Positions 1 through 9,629 are shown, counted from the stretch's first letter. The stretch is 64,000 nt of DNA from Pseudorhodobacter sp. MZDSW-24AT (GCF_002794355.1 NZ_PGOI01000007.1:248001-312000), one strand, 5' to 3'. Program-made: numbers and translations. Notes: generated from the letters alone by a model not told the origin.

Positions 1-533
1 GCGATGGCCTTCTGACGCTCTTCCTCCGACACTTTCAACGCGCCGTCGGCAGAAAAGAAATCGCGGGTGAACTGGTCGAAAAAGGCATCGCGGTCGGCGC
101 GCAGACCGTCTTCCATTTCCTGCGCAGCATCTTCGGTCAGCGGGCCTTCGGGGTTGTCGTCCGACTTCATCAAAAAGGGCGGCACCGCCGAAGCAAAGAC
201 GACGCTGCGCAGACGGCTTTCGCCATGGTTGGCGATGTAGCGCGCGACCTCGCCGCCCCCCATCGAGAATCCGACCAAAGAGGCATCGCGCAGATCATGC
301 GACTCCATCAGATCGGCCAGATCCTGCGCCAGCGTATCATAATCAAAGCCCGAGGCAGGCTTTTCCGACTGGCCAAAGCCGCGGCGGTCATAGGTGATCA
401 CCCGGAAACCAGCCTCGGCCAAGGCAGGCACCTGATGCGCCCAGGCCTTGCCCGACAGCGGCCAGCCGTGAATCAGGATGACAGGGCGGCCCGCGTCGGG
501 GCCGGTGGCTTCGATATGCAGTTTGACGGACAT
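1..533 (-). CDS. Alpha/beta hydrolase (chloroperoxidase-like esterase), 3' part missing
   Basis: The gene starts with ATG at 533 and runs off the left edge, so only about 177 N-terminal residues are visible. The reading frame shows the early alpha/beta-hydrolase landmarks in order: an HGWPLSGKAW oxyanion segment, YDRRGFGQS, and the nucleophile elbow GFSMGGGEVARY, whose Ser is the expected catalytic nucleophile. This combination is typical of the cofactor-free haloperoxidase/esterase group of alpha/beta hydrolases. The catalytic Asp and His would lie beyond the window. No signal peptide is seen, so it is probably cytoplasmic. Substrate is unknown. It is separated by about 146 bp of featureless sequence from the next gene on the same strand. 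Confidence 0.85.
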   Translation of the reverse strand, partial: MSVKLHIEATGPDAGRPVILIHGWPLSGKAWAHQVPALAEAGFRVITYDRRGFGQSEKPASGFDYDTLAQDLADLMESHDLRDASLVGFSMGGGEVARYIANHGESRLRSVVFASAVPPFLMKSDDNPEGPLTEDAAQEMEDGLRADRDAFFDQFTRDFFSADGALKVSEEERQKAI

Positions 534-679
534 CTGGGTTCCTGCGGAAAACGGTGTTGCGGTTCAACTTCGCAGGTCAAACGCCACAGCTTCCGGTCAG
601 TTCCAGAGGCGGAAGGGCGGGCGCAGCACATGCGCGTGATCCCGCCGCACAAGGCGCCAGCCGTTTTGGCCGCAATCCG

Positions 680-1570
680 TCAGGCCGCAACCGCCCGCGC
701 GATGTAATCGGCGGTCATCAGGTCCAGATGCGCGCCACCGCCGTTCTTGGCGATGGTGATGTCATCGGGCGATCTGCGGCTGTAAAAGGCCGGATCATCA
801 TAAAAATCGGCGATCACATCCGATTCAGAAATGGCACCACTGCGGATCGGCTCGATCAACTCGCCGATATGGCCCAGCGTCGTCTCGCGGCTGTCGACAA
901 ACAGCCGGGCGCGCGCCATCGCCTCATCATCGACCTCGCGCATGGCCGGGGTATAGGCGCCGATCAAATCCAGATGCTGCCCCGGTTGCAGCCAAGCGCC
1001 CCGGATCAGCGGCGTGCGGGCCATGGTGGCGGTGCAGATGATGTCGGCGGCGCGCACCGCGGCCTCCAGATCTTCGGCCACCGGCAGGCCCATCGCCTCG
1101 GCCGAGGCACGGCTCCGGCTCCAGACCGTGAATTCCGCCTGCGGAAAGGCGCTGGCATAAGCGCTCACCATCGAGCGCGCCACCGTGCCCGCCCCCACCA
1201 GAAGGATGCGACGCGAATCCTTGCGCGCCAGACGTTTGGCCGAAAGCAGGCTGTCGCCAGCGGTTTTCCACTTGGTCACCAGATGGAAATCCACCATCGC
1301 CGCTGGCAGTCCGGTCTTGTCTTCAAACAGCGTGACCGCCCCATTCACCGTGGGCAGGCCCTGCGCGCCATTGCCGGGGAAAACGGTGGCCACCTTCACC
1401 AACTGCCCCAGCCCGTCGATCCAGGCGGCGCGGTTCAGCAGCGTATCTTCGCCGCGATACAGAACCATGTCGCGGATTTCCGCCTTCGGGCGGCGGTGCC
1501 CGGCCTCGATCGCCTCGGTCAGCCCTTGCCATGTCAACCGCGACTCGGCGTCCTTGGTGATGATCTTCAT
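680..1570 (-). CDS. Ornithine cyclodeaminase / mu-crystallin family protein
   Basis: A 296-aa protein. The frame is open further upstream, but the ATG at 1570 (MKIITKD) gives the usual family length. The protein has the ornithine cyclodeaminase/mu-crystallin architecture: an N-terminal substrate domain, then a Rossmann segment with ILLVGAGTVARSMVSAY around residue 125, followed by HLDLIGAYTPAMREVD, typical of the family. Members reduce or deaminate amino and imino acids (ornithine cyclodeaminase, delta1-pyrroline-2-carboxylate reductase, alanine dehydrogenase), so the substrate cannot be assigned from sequence. No proline or ectoine genes lie next to it. The neighbours on the same strand are unrelated, and the gap of about 76 bp to the upstream UPF0178 gene allows co-transcription. 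Confidence 0.85.
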   Translation of the reverse strand: MKIITKDAESRLTWQGLTEAIEAGHRRPKAEIRDMVLYRGEDTLLNRAAWIDGLGQLVKVATVFPGNGAQGLPTVNGAVTLFEDKTGLPAAMVDFHLVTKWKTAGDSLLSAKRLARKDSRRILLVGAGTVARSMVSAYASAFPQAEFTVWSRSRASAEAMGLPVAEDLEAAVRAADIICTATMARTPLIRGAWLQPGQHLDLIGAYTPAMREVDDEAMARARLFVDSRETTLGHIGELIEPIRSGAISESDVIADFYDDPAFYSRRSPDDITIAKNGGGAHLDLMTADYIARAVAA

Positions 1571-1646
1571 GCGCCCAATCCTGCTTGTGCCATCCTTGCG
1601 TCTGCCCCGGACGCGCTGCCCATAGAGCCTGCGGCACGCCGGGGTT

Positions 1647-2108
1647 TCAACCCCCGACCTGCGCCTTTGCCGCCCGCACCACCCGGTCGAGCACATCCAG
1701 AAAGCGCGAGCGGTCCGCCTTGGAAAAGGGCCGCCCGCCGCCTTGGCGAAAGGGGTCGGCGCTGCGCAGGTCCTGCATCAGATCGCGCGTGGCCAAGGCC
1801 ATGCCGATATTGGCTTGGCCCAGTTCCTCGCCATTGTGCTTGATCACCCGCGCCCCCGCCGCCACGCATTTCGCGGCCAAGGGAATATCGCCTGTCACCA
1901 CCACATCGCCCGGACCGCAGGCCTCGGCGATCCATTTGTCGGCCTCATCGGGGCCGCTGGCCACGAACACGCTTTCCACCAAAGGATTGGGCGAAGGCCG
2001 GATGCCGCCATTCGACACCAACAGCATCTTCACCCCATGCCGTGTGGCCACCCGCTCGGCCTCGGCTTTCACGGGGCAGGCATCGGCATCAATGAACACA
2101 CGCGTCAT
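1647..2108 (-). CDS. YaiI/YqxD family protein (UPF0178)
   Basis: A 153-aa protein starting [14 protein letters not shown] at the ATG at 2108. The [11 protein letters not shown]-terminus, the [14 protein letters not shown] segment and [11 protein letters not shown] near the C-terminus are the signature blocks of the UPF0178 (YaiI/YqxD) family. The early Asp residues resemble a PIN-like nuclease fold, but no activity is established. The frame is open a little further upstream; I chose the start by family length and the conserved first residues. It lies between fghA (upstream) and the ornithine cyclodeaminase-like gene on the same strand. Confidence 0.88.
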   Translation of the reverse strand: MTRVFIDADACPVKAEAERVATRHGVKMLLVSNGGIRPSPNPLVESVFVASGPDEADKWIAEACGPGDVVVTGDIPLAAKCVAAGARVIKHNGEELGQANIGMALATRDLMQDLRSADPFRQGGGRPFSKADRSRFLDVLDRVVRAAKAQVGG

Positions 2109-2165
2109 GCCCTCCCCCCTGCGCATGTCGCGCCCTTGCAAGCGCGCGGCGCGACATGCGCCCGC

Positions 2166-2996
2166 TTAGCCATACAGCGCCTTGGCATGAAAGCCGATGT
2201 GATCTTCCATGAAGGTCGAGACAAAGAAATAGCTGTGGTCATAGCCCTTTTGCATCCGCAGCGTGCCGCCTTGCCGCCGCACCGCCATCGCCTCGGCCAA
2301 GGCCTCGGGTTTCAGCAAATCGATGAACTGGTCCGAGGTGCCCTGATCAATCAGGATCGGCCCGTCAAAGCCGCGCTTTTTCATTAGCAGCGTCGCATCA
2401 TGCGCGGCCCAAGCCGACTCATCACGCCCCAGATAGGCGGCAAACTGCTTGCGCCCCCAGTCGCTCGCGGTCGGATGGCAGATCGGCGCAAAGGCCGACA
2501 CCGATTTGAACCGCCCCGGAAAGCTCATCGCAATGGTCAGCGCGCCATGCCCGCCCATCGAATGCCCGGTGATCGCTTGCGCCTCTTCCGCCAGTGGAAA
2601 GGCGCTGAAAAGCAGCCGGGGCAGCTCCTCCGTCACATAATCCCACATGCGGAAATGCGGGGCCCAAGGCTTTTGCGTGGCGTTCACATAGAACCCCGCC
2701 CCCTGCCCCAGATCAAAGGCCGGATCATTCGCCACACCCTCGCCCCGCGGCGAGGTGTCGGGAAACACCACCGCCACCCCGGCCTCGGCCGCCCAGCGCT
2801 GCGCATTCGACTTCACCATCGCATTCTCATGCGTGCAGGTCAGACCGGACAGGAACCACACCAAGGGCACCGGCCCATCCTCGGCCCCTTCGGGCAGGAA
2901 CAGACCAAAGGTCATCTCGCCCGCCGTCGCGGCGGAGCTGTGCGAATACACCCCCTGCACCCCGCCAAAGGCCCTGTGTTCCGAAACCGTCTTCAT
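2166..2996 (-). CDS. fghA: S-formylglutathione hydrolase
   Basis: A 276-aa protein that hydrolyses S-formylglutathione to formate and glutathione in glutathione-dependent formaldehyde detoxification. It shows the esterase D signatures: WFLSGLTCTHEN near residue 50, FPDTSPRGEG, the nucleophile motif GHSMGGHGAL, and a C-terminal GYDHSYFF supplying the catalytic His. Length matches the family (about 280 aa). The start codon overlaps the stop of the upstream AEC permease as ATGA (2993-2996), so the two are translationally coupled. The usual partner, glutathione-dependent formaldehyde dehydrogenase, is not next to it here, which is somewhat unusual for this group. Confidence 0.95.
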   Translation of the reverse strand: MKTVSEHRAFGGVQGVYSHSSAATAGEMTFGLFLPEGAEDGPVPLVWFLSGLTCTHENAMVKSNAQRWAAEAGVAVVFPDTSPRGEGVANDPAFDLGQGAGFYVNATQKPWAPHFRMWDYVTEELPRLLFSAFPLAEEAQAITGHSMGGHGALTIAMSFPGRFKSVSAFAPICHPTASDWGRKQFAAYLGRDESAWAAHDATLLMKKRGFDGPILIDQGTSDQFIDLLKPEALAEAMAVRRQGGTLRMQKGYDHSYFFVSTFMEDHIGFHAKALYG

Positions 2997-3928
2997 CCGT
3001 TTCCTCCATTCACCAAGGCGATCACCGCCGTCAGGGTCAGCACAGAGGCTGCCGTCGACAGCAGAATCGCCGTTGACACCCGCTGCGGCGCCACACCGAA
3101 ATGCGCCGCCAGAATATAGACATTGCCCGCCACCGGCAGCGCGGCGGCGGCAATCATCACCCCCGCCGCATACCGTTCCACCGGGAAAATCACCAGAGCC
3201 GCAAAGGCCACCGCCGCCGGATGCAGCACCAGCTTGGCAAAGGCAAGCCAAGCCGCCACCTGCACCCGCTCGGCGGACCGCCCGGCCAAGGACGCACCAA
3301 TCGCAAACAGCGCCCCCGGCGTGGCCGCCGCGCCCAGCGTGGTCATGAACTCGTTCACCGGCCCCGGCACCTGCCACCCGGTCGCGCCCCAGCCCAAACC
3401 CAGCACGATCGACACGATCATCGGATTTTTCAGCAAGCCAAGCCCCAAGACCCGGAACAGCCCAAGGCTCATCCGCCCTTCGCGCCGCGCCGTGATCACC
3501 AGCGTGATGACGCTGGAAAACACGATTAGATCCACCGCAAGCACCAAGAGCACCGGCCCTGCCGCCGCCGCCCCCAGCAAGAGCACCAGCATCGGCACGC
3601 CCAGAAAGCCGACATTGCCGATCACCGCACATTGCGCCTCGACCGCCGCTTCCTCCACCGTCACCCCGCGCCACAGCGCCACCGCCGACGCCAAAACATA
3701 GACCACCCCCGAGGCCGAGAGATAGGCAAAGACAAAGGTCCAGTTGAGGATCTCGCCCAAGGACAGATTGGCGGCAAAGCCGAACAGCATCGCCGAAAGT
3801 GCGAAGTAAAAGACGAATTTGGTCAGCGCTGCCGTGGCCTCACTCCCGAAAAACCGGGTGCGCCCGGCCAGATAGCCCAGACCGATCAGCGCAAAAAACG
3901 GCAGGGTCTTCAAAAGGATCGGCAGCAT
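2993..3928 (-). CDS. AEC family transporter (auxin efflux carrier-like permease)
   Basis: A 311-aa integral membrane protein with about ten hydrophobic segments arranged as two halves around a polar linker (ITARREGRMS, near residue 150). The N-terminal half has the AEC pattern PFFALIGLGYLAGRTRFF, and the NVGFLGVPM and LPVAGNVYILA segments match the helix breaks of the two repeats. Bacterial AEC members export small organic anions such as malate or malonate; the substrate here is unknown. Its stop overlaps the fghA start by 4 nt, so the two form one operon. Whether there is any functional link to formaldehyde metabolism is not clear. Confidence 0.88.
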   Translation of the reverse strand: MLPILLKTLPFFALIGLGYLAGRTRFFGSEATAALTKFVFYFALSAMLFGFAANLSLGEILNWTFVFAYLSASGVVYVLASAVALWRGVTVEEAAVEAQCAVIGNVGFLGVPMLVLLLGAAAAGPVLLVLAVDLIVFSSVITLVITARREGRMSLGLFRVLGLGLLKNPMIVSIVLGLGWGATGWQVPGPVNEFMTTLGAAATPGALFAIGASLAGRSAERVQVAAWLAFAKLVLHPAAVAFAALVIFPVERYAAGVMIAAAALPVAGNVYILAAHFGVAPQRVSTAILLSTAASVLTLTAVIALVNGGNG

Positions 3929-4131
3929 CGGCTCACTTTCGCGCGGTCCCGCGCAGGGTTTCAGAAACCGCCCGCCACCGCAAGCCGCTGCCCATGGTCC
4001 GCCCCGCCTCTCTCATAGGGGGCGGCGCGCCCTGTTGCGCAGCCCCGCGCGGAGGGGCAGGCGGCGCAAGCCGCGCCCCGACACCTCGCGTGCGGGCGGC
4101 ACGCCCGCTCTGCAAGATCCGCCGGGTCAGG
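3929..4131. other. Intergenic region, no feature seen
   Basis: About 200 bp between two minus-strand genes. It is GC-rich with several short self-complementary runs, but I found no promoter, RNA or terminator that I would defend. Confidence 0.4.
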
Positions 4132-4506
4132 CTAGCCCATCGTCTCCAGACAATGGCGCCGGAAGGCGCGCTTGAGCATGTCCAGCTCTTGCCGCAACAG
4201 ATCCACCTCGGCGCGCATGTCATCTTCCATGGCCACCCCGGTGATAAGCGTGAAATGGGCCAGCGTCTCGCCGCTCGCCGCCTCCCGGATCAAAAAGGTC
4301 TGCACCCCATCGCTCAGCACTTCAGCGGGTATCGGCACCCGCACGGCCCAGTCCGTGGGACGGTCCGGCACCGGCTCGACGGTGACACCGGGCAAAGGCT
4401 GTTCCAGCAGCACCACCTCCAGCGCGGGCCGGGCGTCTGCCCCGCTCAGCACGCCTTCCCAGATCCCGGCGCGGATGCGCGTCTTGGTCAGCCGCTTTTC
4501 GATCAT
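4132..4506 (-). CDS. Conserved hypothetical protein, upstream-coupled to DUF6478-like gene
   Basis: A 124-aa soluble protein that I do not recognise. ATG at 4506 is chosen because it has AGGTGAGG at good distance; a GTG 21 nt upstream is possible. The first 85 residues look like a compact beta-rich domain (LEVVLLEQPLPGVTVEP, FLIREAASGETLAHFTLI). The last 35 residues are charged and helical (EDDMRAEVDLLRQELDML), suggesting a short coiled coil that could mediate oligomerisation. No signal peptide or membrane segment is seen. It lies 39 bp downstream of the DUF6478-like gene on the same strand, so the two probably form an operon and may act together. Confidence 0.75.
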   Translation of the reverse strand: MIEKRLTKTRIRAGIWEGVLSGADARPALEVVLLEQPLPGVTVEPVPDRPTDWAVRVPIPAEVLSDGVQTFLIREAASGETLAHFTLITGVAMEDDMRAEVDLLRQELDMLKRAFRRHCLETMG

Positions 4507-4545
4507 CTTCGCCTCACCTTGTTCCACGCGCCTCAGCGCCGCCCC

Positions 4546-5424
4546 TTACACTTCGGCGCGGGGCCGCCGCGAAAGCGTCACGTCGCGCAGGATGATCTGG
4601 TTCATCTCCGGTCCTTCGAAGATCAGGTCCACCCACAAGCGCTCGACCCGCTTTTCGCTGATCTTGGTATAGGCAAGGTCGAATTCGACCATCACCTCCG
4701 CATCGCCCAAGGGCAGTTCGCGCACGATCTGTTCCACATTCGGCCCGTGCTTCACGTTCAGCCGGGCGAAAATCTCCAGTGGCTTTTCCATTTCCACGAT
4801 CACATCCAGCCGGATCAGATGGCGCAGCTTCAACCCCGCCGCCGCCTCGGGCGGCAGGTCCAGCACAAGGCTCAGGAACGACCCGTCAAAGCGGAACACA
4901 TCCATGCGACAGCCAAAAGGCGCGAGGTCGGATTGCCGCGTGTTGCGGATCTGGCGCACCGTCAGCTCGCTGTGGCGGCAATCGTGAAACACCGTCGCGC
5001 CGTCGCACAGCGGCGCCCGCCCCGGCACCGAAGACACCCCCGGCACCGGGATCGGCCCGCGCCAGAGCATCGGCCGCCACGACCAATCCGTGCCCAAAGG
5101 CCGCCGCATCGCGTTCGACCCGATCACCGGCAGCGCCAGCCGGTGCTCGGCCTCATGGATCACCCGGTCCAGCTGGCGGCGGATCGACCGCGCCCGGCCG
5201 CGCAAGGTGCTCAACGTGGCCAGATCCAGCGTGGCGGCACGCTCCGCCCAAGCGCCCCAGCGCCGCTGCACCCGACGTTGCAACACCCGATCCAGAAAGG
5301 CGTCAATCCGGCCTGCCATCTGTGTTCCGAAATGCTCCTCCGCCCCCTCCGCGCGCATGCTGAGCGACGGAGCGGCGACTCTTCTTATCGCCGCAAATCC
5401 TTTGCGATTCCACAGGTTTTGCAT
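4546..5424 (-). CDS. Conserved hypothetical protein, DUF6478-like
   Basis: A 292-aa soluble protein that I associate from memory with the Rhodobacteraceae-restricted DUF6478 family; this assignment is tentative. Residues 35-100 are rich in Arg and likely helical. Residues 105-180 contain a segment with FHDCRHSELTVRQIRNTRQ and APFGCRMDVFRFDGSFLSL. The C-terminal third is beta-rich (LIRLDVIVEMEKPLEIFARLN, VMVEFDLAYTKI) with alternating hydrophobic residues. There is no signal peptide. Function is unknown. It starts at ATG 5424, with an intergenic gap of 20 bp to the exported protein gene upstream on the same strand. Confidence 0.78.
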   Translation of the reverse strand: MQNLWNRKGFAAIRRVAAPSLSMRAEGAEEHFGTQMAGRIDAFLDRVLQRRVQRRWGAWAERAATLDLATLSTLRGRARSIRRQLDRVIHEAEHRLALPVIGSNAMRRPLGTDWSWRPMLWRGPIPVPGVSSVPGRAPLCDGATVFHDCRHSELTVRQIRNTRQSDLAPFGCRMDVFRFDGSFLSLVLDLPPEAAAGLKLRHLIRLDVIVEMEKPLEIFARLNVKHGPNVEQIVRELPLGDAEVMVEFDLAYTKISEKRVERLWVDLIFEGPEMNQIILRDVTLSRRPRAEV

Positions 5425-5444
5425 CTGGTGGGCAGAGCGTGACC

Positions 5445-6017
5445 CTAGCGGTTGGCCCGGCGCAAGGCGCGGGCCGTGTCTTCAACAAGCGTGCGGCTTG
5501 CCGCTTCTTCCAGCGCAGGACCCGACACTTTGATGCTGATGGTGCGGCCCGCCAAGGCCGTCATCCCGCGCCAATACACGCCTTCCGCCCGGTCCGACAC
5601 CCGGAACAGGAACAAGTCGCCCACGCTGCGCGCCGAGGTGATCGACACATCCGATGCCCGCCCCCGGCGGCTCAGCGATTTGCGACCGGCCTCCGAGGCG
5701 AAGAACGCGGCCATTTCTTCACCGCCCACCGTCATGGCCGAGGCACTGCCGCCGCGGCCAAAGGTCACCGTGATCACCGCAGGCGGCGCCTCGGCCTGAT
5801 CGGTGCAGCGCCCCAAAAGCAAGGTGGCCGCGCCAGCGGTCTGCTTGAGCGTGGCAGGGTCCGGGCAATAGCCCGCCGGACCTTGCACCGTCAGACCTTC
5901 TGCACGCAGCACCACCGCTTTGGGCAGGGTCTCGGCCCCGGCGGCCAAGGGCAGGCCCATGGCCCAGCCCAAAACCGCCAGTGCCCAGAGGCCCTGCTTA
6001 CTGGTCCATGTAGACAT
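5445..6017 (-). CDS. Small exported protein of unknown function
   Basis: A 190-aa protein with an N-terminal signal peptide: a hydrophobic core ([18 protein letters not shown]) ending in a plausible AxA-type cleavage site near residue 27. The mature part has a pair of Cys (YCPDP, GRCTD) that could form a disulfide, then [19 protein letters not shown] and a C-terminal helix rich in Arg. I do not recognise the family. ATG at 6017 is preceded by GGAAAG. That start lies inside the 3' end of ilvD on the same strand (20-bp overlap), so translation is probably coupled to ilvD. Confidence 0.72.
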   Translation of the reverse strand: MSTWTSKQGLWALAVLGWAMGLPLAAGAETLPKAVVLRAEGLTVQGPAGYCPDPATLKQTAGAATLLLGRCTDQAEAPPAVITVTFGRGGSASAMTVGGEEMAAFFASEAGRKSLSRRGRASDVSITSARSVGDLFLFRVSDRAEGVYWRGMTALAGRTISIKVSGPALEEAASRTLVEDTARALRRANR

Positions 6018-7734
6018 GGCTTTCCGCCTTGGCGCCCGGATGGGTGACGGCCCCCCACCGCGCGCCGCCCACCAGCTTGGCAAACTTGTGCACCGCGCCC
6101 GAGGTGTATTCGGTCTTGCGCGGGCCTTTCCATTCGGCCTTGCGCTTGGCCATCTCTTCATCCGACACATTCACCGACAATTCGCCGGTCAGCGCGTTCA
6201 GCGAGATGATATCGCCGTTCTGCACCAAGGCGATCGGCCCGCCATGCGCGGCCTCTGGCCCGACATGGCCGACGCAGAAGCCGCGGGTCGCGCCCGAGAA
6301 GCGGCCATCGGTGATCAGCGCCACCTTCTTGCCCATGCCTTGGCCCGACAGGGCGGCGGTGGTCGACAGCATCTCGCGCATCCCCGGCCCGCCAGCGGGG
6401 CCTTCGTTGCGGATCACGATGACCTCGCCTTCCTTGTATTCGCGCTTTTTCACGGCCTCAAAGGCCTCTTCTTCGCATTCGAACACACGCGCCGGGCCCG
6501 AGAACACCTGCTCGGCCTCGCTCATGCCCGCCACTTTCACGATGGCGCCATCGGGGGCAAGGTTGCCTTGCAGCGACACCACGCCGCCGGTCTTGGTGAT
6601 GGGCGACCCGATGTGATAGATGACCTTGCCATCGGCTTCGCCCCGGATCTCGTCCAGCGACTCGCCCAGCGTTTTGCCCGAGGCGGTCATGCAATCCAGA
6701 TGCAGCAGGCCTTCCTTGGCCAGTTCCTTCATCACCACGGCAACACCGCCCACCTCGTGCAGGTCTTTCGCCACATAGCGCCCGCCCGGACGCAGGTCGA
6801 CGAAATAGGGCGTGTCCTTCATCATCGCGGCCACGTCGAACAGGTCGAAGTCGATCCCGGCCTCATTCGCCAAGGCGGGCAGGTGCAGCGCCGCATTGGT
6901 CGAGCCGCCGGTGCAGCCCACCACGCGGGCGGCGTTTTCCAGCGATTTGCGGGTCACGATGTCGCGCGCGCGAATGTTCTTTTCGATCAGGTTCATCACC
7001 GCCACGCCCGAGGCCTCGCCATACTGGTCGCGGCTTTCATAGGGCGCGGGGGCCGAAGAGGAGTTCAGCAGCGCAAGGCCGATGGCTTCGGACACGCAGG
7101 CCATGGTGTTGGCGGTGTATTGCGCGCCACAGGCGCCCGAGGACGGGCAGGCCACCCGCTCCATGATTTCCAGTTCCGCATCCGACAGATTGCCCGCCTG
7201 ATGCTTGCCCACGGCTTCGAACATGTCCTGAACGGTGATGTCCTTGCCCTGATAGCGGCCCGGCAGGATCGACCCGCCATAGATAAAGACCGACGGCACG
7301 TTCAGCCGCACCATGGCCATCATCATGCCCGGCAGGGATTTGTCGCAGCCCGCAAGCCCCACCAGCGCGTCATAGCAATGGCCGCGCATCGTAAGCTCTA
7401 CCGTGTCGGCGATGGCATCGCGCGAGGCAAGGCTGGAGCGCATGCCTTCATGGCCCATGGCGATCCCGTCGGTGACGGTGATGGTGGTGAATTCACGCGG
7501 GGTGCCGCCGCCCTTTTTCACGCCATGCTTGACGATCTGCGCCTGACGGTTCAGCGCGATGTTGCACGGTGCCGCCTCGTTCCAGCAGGTGGCGACCCCG
7601 ACCCAAGGCTGGTGGATTTCTTCCTCGGTGATGCCCATGGCATAGAAATACGACCGGTGCGGCGCGCGCGCCGGGCCTTCGGTCACATGACGGCTGGGAA
7701 GTTTCGATTTGTCGAAACGCTGGTTCGTGGACAT
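5998..7734 (-). CDS. ilvD: Dihydroxy-acid dehydratase
   Basis: A 578-aa enzyme that dehydrates 2,3-dihydroxy-isovalerate and 2,3-dihydroxy-3-methylvalerate in branched-chain amino acid synthesis. It carries the iron-sulfur ligand regions [20 protein letters not shown] and [16 protein letters not shown], and the C-terminal [21 protein letters not shown] block. Two ATGs compete: 7740 sits directly on the GGGAGG sequence, while 7734 (MSTNQRF) is 6 nt from it, so 7734 is preferred. Length fits the family. No other ilv gene is close. The next gene on the same strand overlaps its 3' end by 20 bp. Confidence 0.97.
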   Translation of the reverse strand: MSTNQRFDKSKLPSRHVTEGPARAPHRSYFYAMGITEEEIHQPWVGVATCWNEAAPCNIALNRQAQIVKHGVKKGGGTPREFTTITVTDGIAMGHEGMRSSLASRDAIADTVELTMRGHCYDALVGLAGCDKSLPGMMMAMVRLNVPSVFIYGGSILPGRYQGKDITVQDMFEAVGKHQAGNLSDAELEIMERVACPSSGACGAQYTANTMACVSEAIGLALLNSSSAPAPYESRDQYGEASGVAVMNLIEKNIRARDIVTRKSLENAARVVGCTGGSTNAALHLPALANEAGIDFDLFDVAAMMKDTPYFVDLRPGGRYVAKDLHEVGGVAVVMKELAKEGLLHLDCMTASGKTLGESLDEIRGEADGKVIYHIGSPITKTGGVVSLQGNLAPDGAIVKVAGMSEAEQVFSGPARVFECEEEAFEAVKKREYKEGEVIVIRNEGPAGGPGMREMLSTTAALSGQGMGKKVALITDGRFSGATRGFCVGHVGPEAAHGGPIALVQNGDIISLNALTGELSVNVSDEEMAKRKAEWKGPRKTEYTSGAVHKFAKLVGGARWGAVTHPGAKAESHVYMDQ

Positions 7735-7959
7735 GGGCATCCTCCCGCAAAATCTGGCTGGTCTGGGATAATGGGCGAATTCCCCGGGGGCAAGCCGCGA
7801 AAGCAAAGGCCAAAACGGAATAACGCGCAACAAGGCCGGGTTCCCCCCGCCTTTTGCCCGGTCAGATTGGCGGGGAAAGCCCCAGCTTGCCGCCGGTTGC
7901 AGGCGCGCGTTGTCTTGGGGGGCTTTCCTTAGCCGCTGGCATGGCTACTGTGCGGCGCC

Positions 7960-8679
7960 ATGACAGCGCACCGCATCCATGCCATCGATCTTGCCCGTTC
8001 CGTCGCCCTGCTGGCGATGGCGGGTTATCACTTTACCTTTGACCTCATGCTCTTTGGCCATCTGCCGCCCGGCTTCGTCTTTCAGGGCCCTTGGCCGCTG
8101 ATCGCGCGCGGCATCGCGTCCAGCTTTCTGTTTCTGGCCGGAGTCTCGCTCTGGCTCGCGCATGCACGGGGCATCCGCTGGCCCGCCTTCTGGATGCGCT
8201 TTGCCATGGTCGCGGGCGCGGCCCTGCTGGTGACCACCGCCACCTATTTCGGCATGGGCGCGTCTTTCATCCGCTGGGGAATCCTGCATGCCATCGCAGC
8301 GGGCAGCCTCATCGGGCTGGCTTTCCTGCGCGCGCCGATCCTGCTCACGCTGGCGGTGGCCGCCCTTGTCTTTGCCGCGCCGCATCTGGCCCGGTTCGAG
8401 CTGTTCAACGCGCCCCATTGGCTTTGGCTGGGCCTGTCGACCGAGATCCCGCCGATGATGGATTACGAACCCCTGCTGCCTTGGCTCTGCCCGGTGCTTC
8501 TTGGCATCGTCTTTGCCCGGCTGATGGCCCGCAGCGGCGGGTGGGACTGGCTGCGCCTGTGGCAGCCGGGACGGCTTGCCCGTGCGGCGCTTTGGCCCGG
8601 TCGGCACAGCCTTGCCATCTATCTTGTCCACCAGCCTGTGCTTTTCGGCGGGCTCTATCTCTTCACCCGTTATCTGTAA
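7960..8679 (+). CDS. DUF1624 / heparan-alpha-glucosaminide acetyltransferase-like membrane protein
   Basis: A 239-aa polytopic membrane protein with about seven hydrophobic helices. The N-terminus RIHAIDLARSVALLAMAGYHFTFDL is the standard opening of the DUF1624/YeiB-type membrane acyltransferase group; a Tyr-His near residue 22 and LVHQPVLFGGLYL at the C-terminus fit as well. Related proteins are proposed to transfer acyl groups across the membrane, but the bacterial short forms are uncharacterised. It starts a plus-strand run with the M23 peptidase 8 bp downstream, so the two may act together at the envelope. It is divergent from ilvD, with 225 bp between them in which I see no clear operator. 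Confidence 0.85.
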   Translation: MTAHRIHAIDLARSVALLAMAGYHFTFDLMLFGHLPPGFVFQGPWPLIARGIASSFLFLAGVSLWLAHARGIRWPAFWMRFAMVAGAALLVTTATYFGMGASFIRWGILHAIAAGSLIGLAFLRAPILLTLAVAALVFAAPHLARFELFNAPHWLWLGLSTEIPPMMDYEPLLPWLCPVLLGIVFARLMARSGGWDWLRLWQPGRLARAALWPGRHSLAIYLVHQPVLFGGLYLFTRYL

Positions 8680-8687
8680 GGCCCGCC

Positions 8688-9554
8688 ATGCTTTCCTTGC
8701 CCGACCAGCCCGATCTTTACGCCGCCCTGCGCGCCAGTGGTGCCGCACCCGAAGACCTGTCCGCGCTCATCGCGGGCAGCCCGCCCGCCGTGGCCGACCG
8801 CCTGACGGCAGGCGACCAAGGCCTGCTGCGCGCCCTCTTGCGCGCGGGCCAAGGCGGGCCCGCCATCTCCGCCGCGCCGCAGATCCTTGCGCATCTGCGC
8901 GCGCAAAGCTTTGTCCCGCTCTTTCGCCCGGATGTGGCGCAAAGCCCCACCCTCACCTTGCTCACCAATGGCGAGCATCCCGATATGCCGCCCTTTTCCG
9001 ACCGCGCCTTTGATGCGTGGTTCGCGGCCAAGGGCGTGCCCTATGGCATTGGCACCTATGGCGAGGATCGGTCGGTCTATCGCACCGCGCAATTCGCCGA
9101 CAGGCTCAGCCCGGAACGCCGCACGCGCCATCTTGGCATCGATGTCTTTGCTCCCGCAGGCACCCCGCTTTATGCCCCGCTGCCGGGCCGCGTGCGGCAC
9201 CTGACCTATAACGCCGACCCGCTCGATTATGGCCACACCCTGATTCTGGAGCATCAGGCCGGTGATGCGCCTTTCTTCACCCTTTACGGCCATCTGGCCG
9301 GCACCTTGCCCGGGCTGTTGCAGCCGGGGGCCGAGGTGGCGGCAGGCCAGCATATCGCCGATCTGGGCGACTGGCCCGAGAATGGCGGCTGGGCACCGCA
9401 TGTGCATTTCCAGATCATGACCGACATGCTGGACCAGACCGGCGGCAACTTCTACGGCGTGGGCCACAGCAGCCTGTGGGATGTCTGGCAGGCCATCTGT
9501 CCCGACCCCAACCTGATCCTGCGGCTGCCGGACAGCGCCTTCCGGCTCGCCTGA
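8688..9554 (+). CDS. M23 (LytM-type) peptidase domain protein
   Basis: A 288-aa protein. The C-terminal half carries the zinc peptidase landmarks HLGIDVF (HxxxD) and APHVHFQI (HxH) with TLYGHLAG between them, so the metal ligands are present. The N-terminal half is helical and unfamiliar. No signal peptide or lipobox is visible, which is odd for a peptidoglycan hydrolase. The central region (TPLYAPLPGRV, LDYGHTLILEH, ICPDPNLIL) resembles, from memory, the M23 domain found between a phosphotransferase and a class III aminotransferase in large fused proteins of other alphaproteobacteria. Genes for such partners occur at 17.5-19.7 kb. It may therefore be a metabolic enzyme domain rather than a wall hydrolase. 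Confidence 0.82.
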   Translation: MLSLPDQPDLYAALRASGAAPEDLSALIAGSPPAVADRLTAGDQGLLRALLRAGQGGPAISAAPQILAHLRAQSFVPLFRPDVAQSPTLTLLTNGEHPDMPPFSDRAFDAWFAAKGVPYGIGTYGEDRSVYRTAQFADRLSPERRTRHLGIDVFAPAGTPLYAPLPGRVRHLTYNADPLDYGHTLILEHQAGDAPFFTLYGHLAGTLPGLLQPGAEVAAGQHIADLGDWPENGGWAPHVHFQIMTDMLDQTGGNFYGVGHSSLWDVWQAICPDPNLILRLPDSAFRLA

Positions 9555-9629
9555 CGCCGGGGCCGATTGCATTTCACGCCCCGTGCCTCTATCTGAAAGC
9601 AAAGATCGGCACCCGAAAGGCCCGCCCGC

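Noticed and set aside
5920..7932. Long plus-strand open frame opposite ilvD
   Set aside because: Composition is His/Gln/Arg-rich as in antisense frames of GC-rich genes; ilvD on the other strand is unmistakable.
7735..7959. Leader or attenuator for ilvD in the divergent gap
   Set aside because: No run of branched-chain amino acid codons and no terminator/antiterminator pair found.
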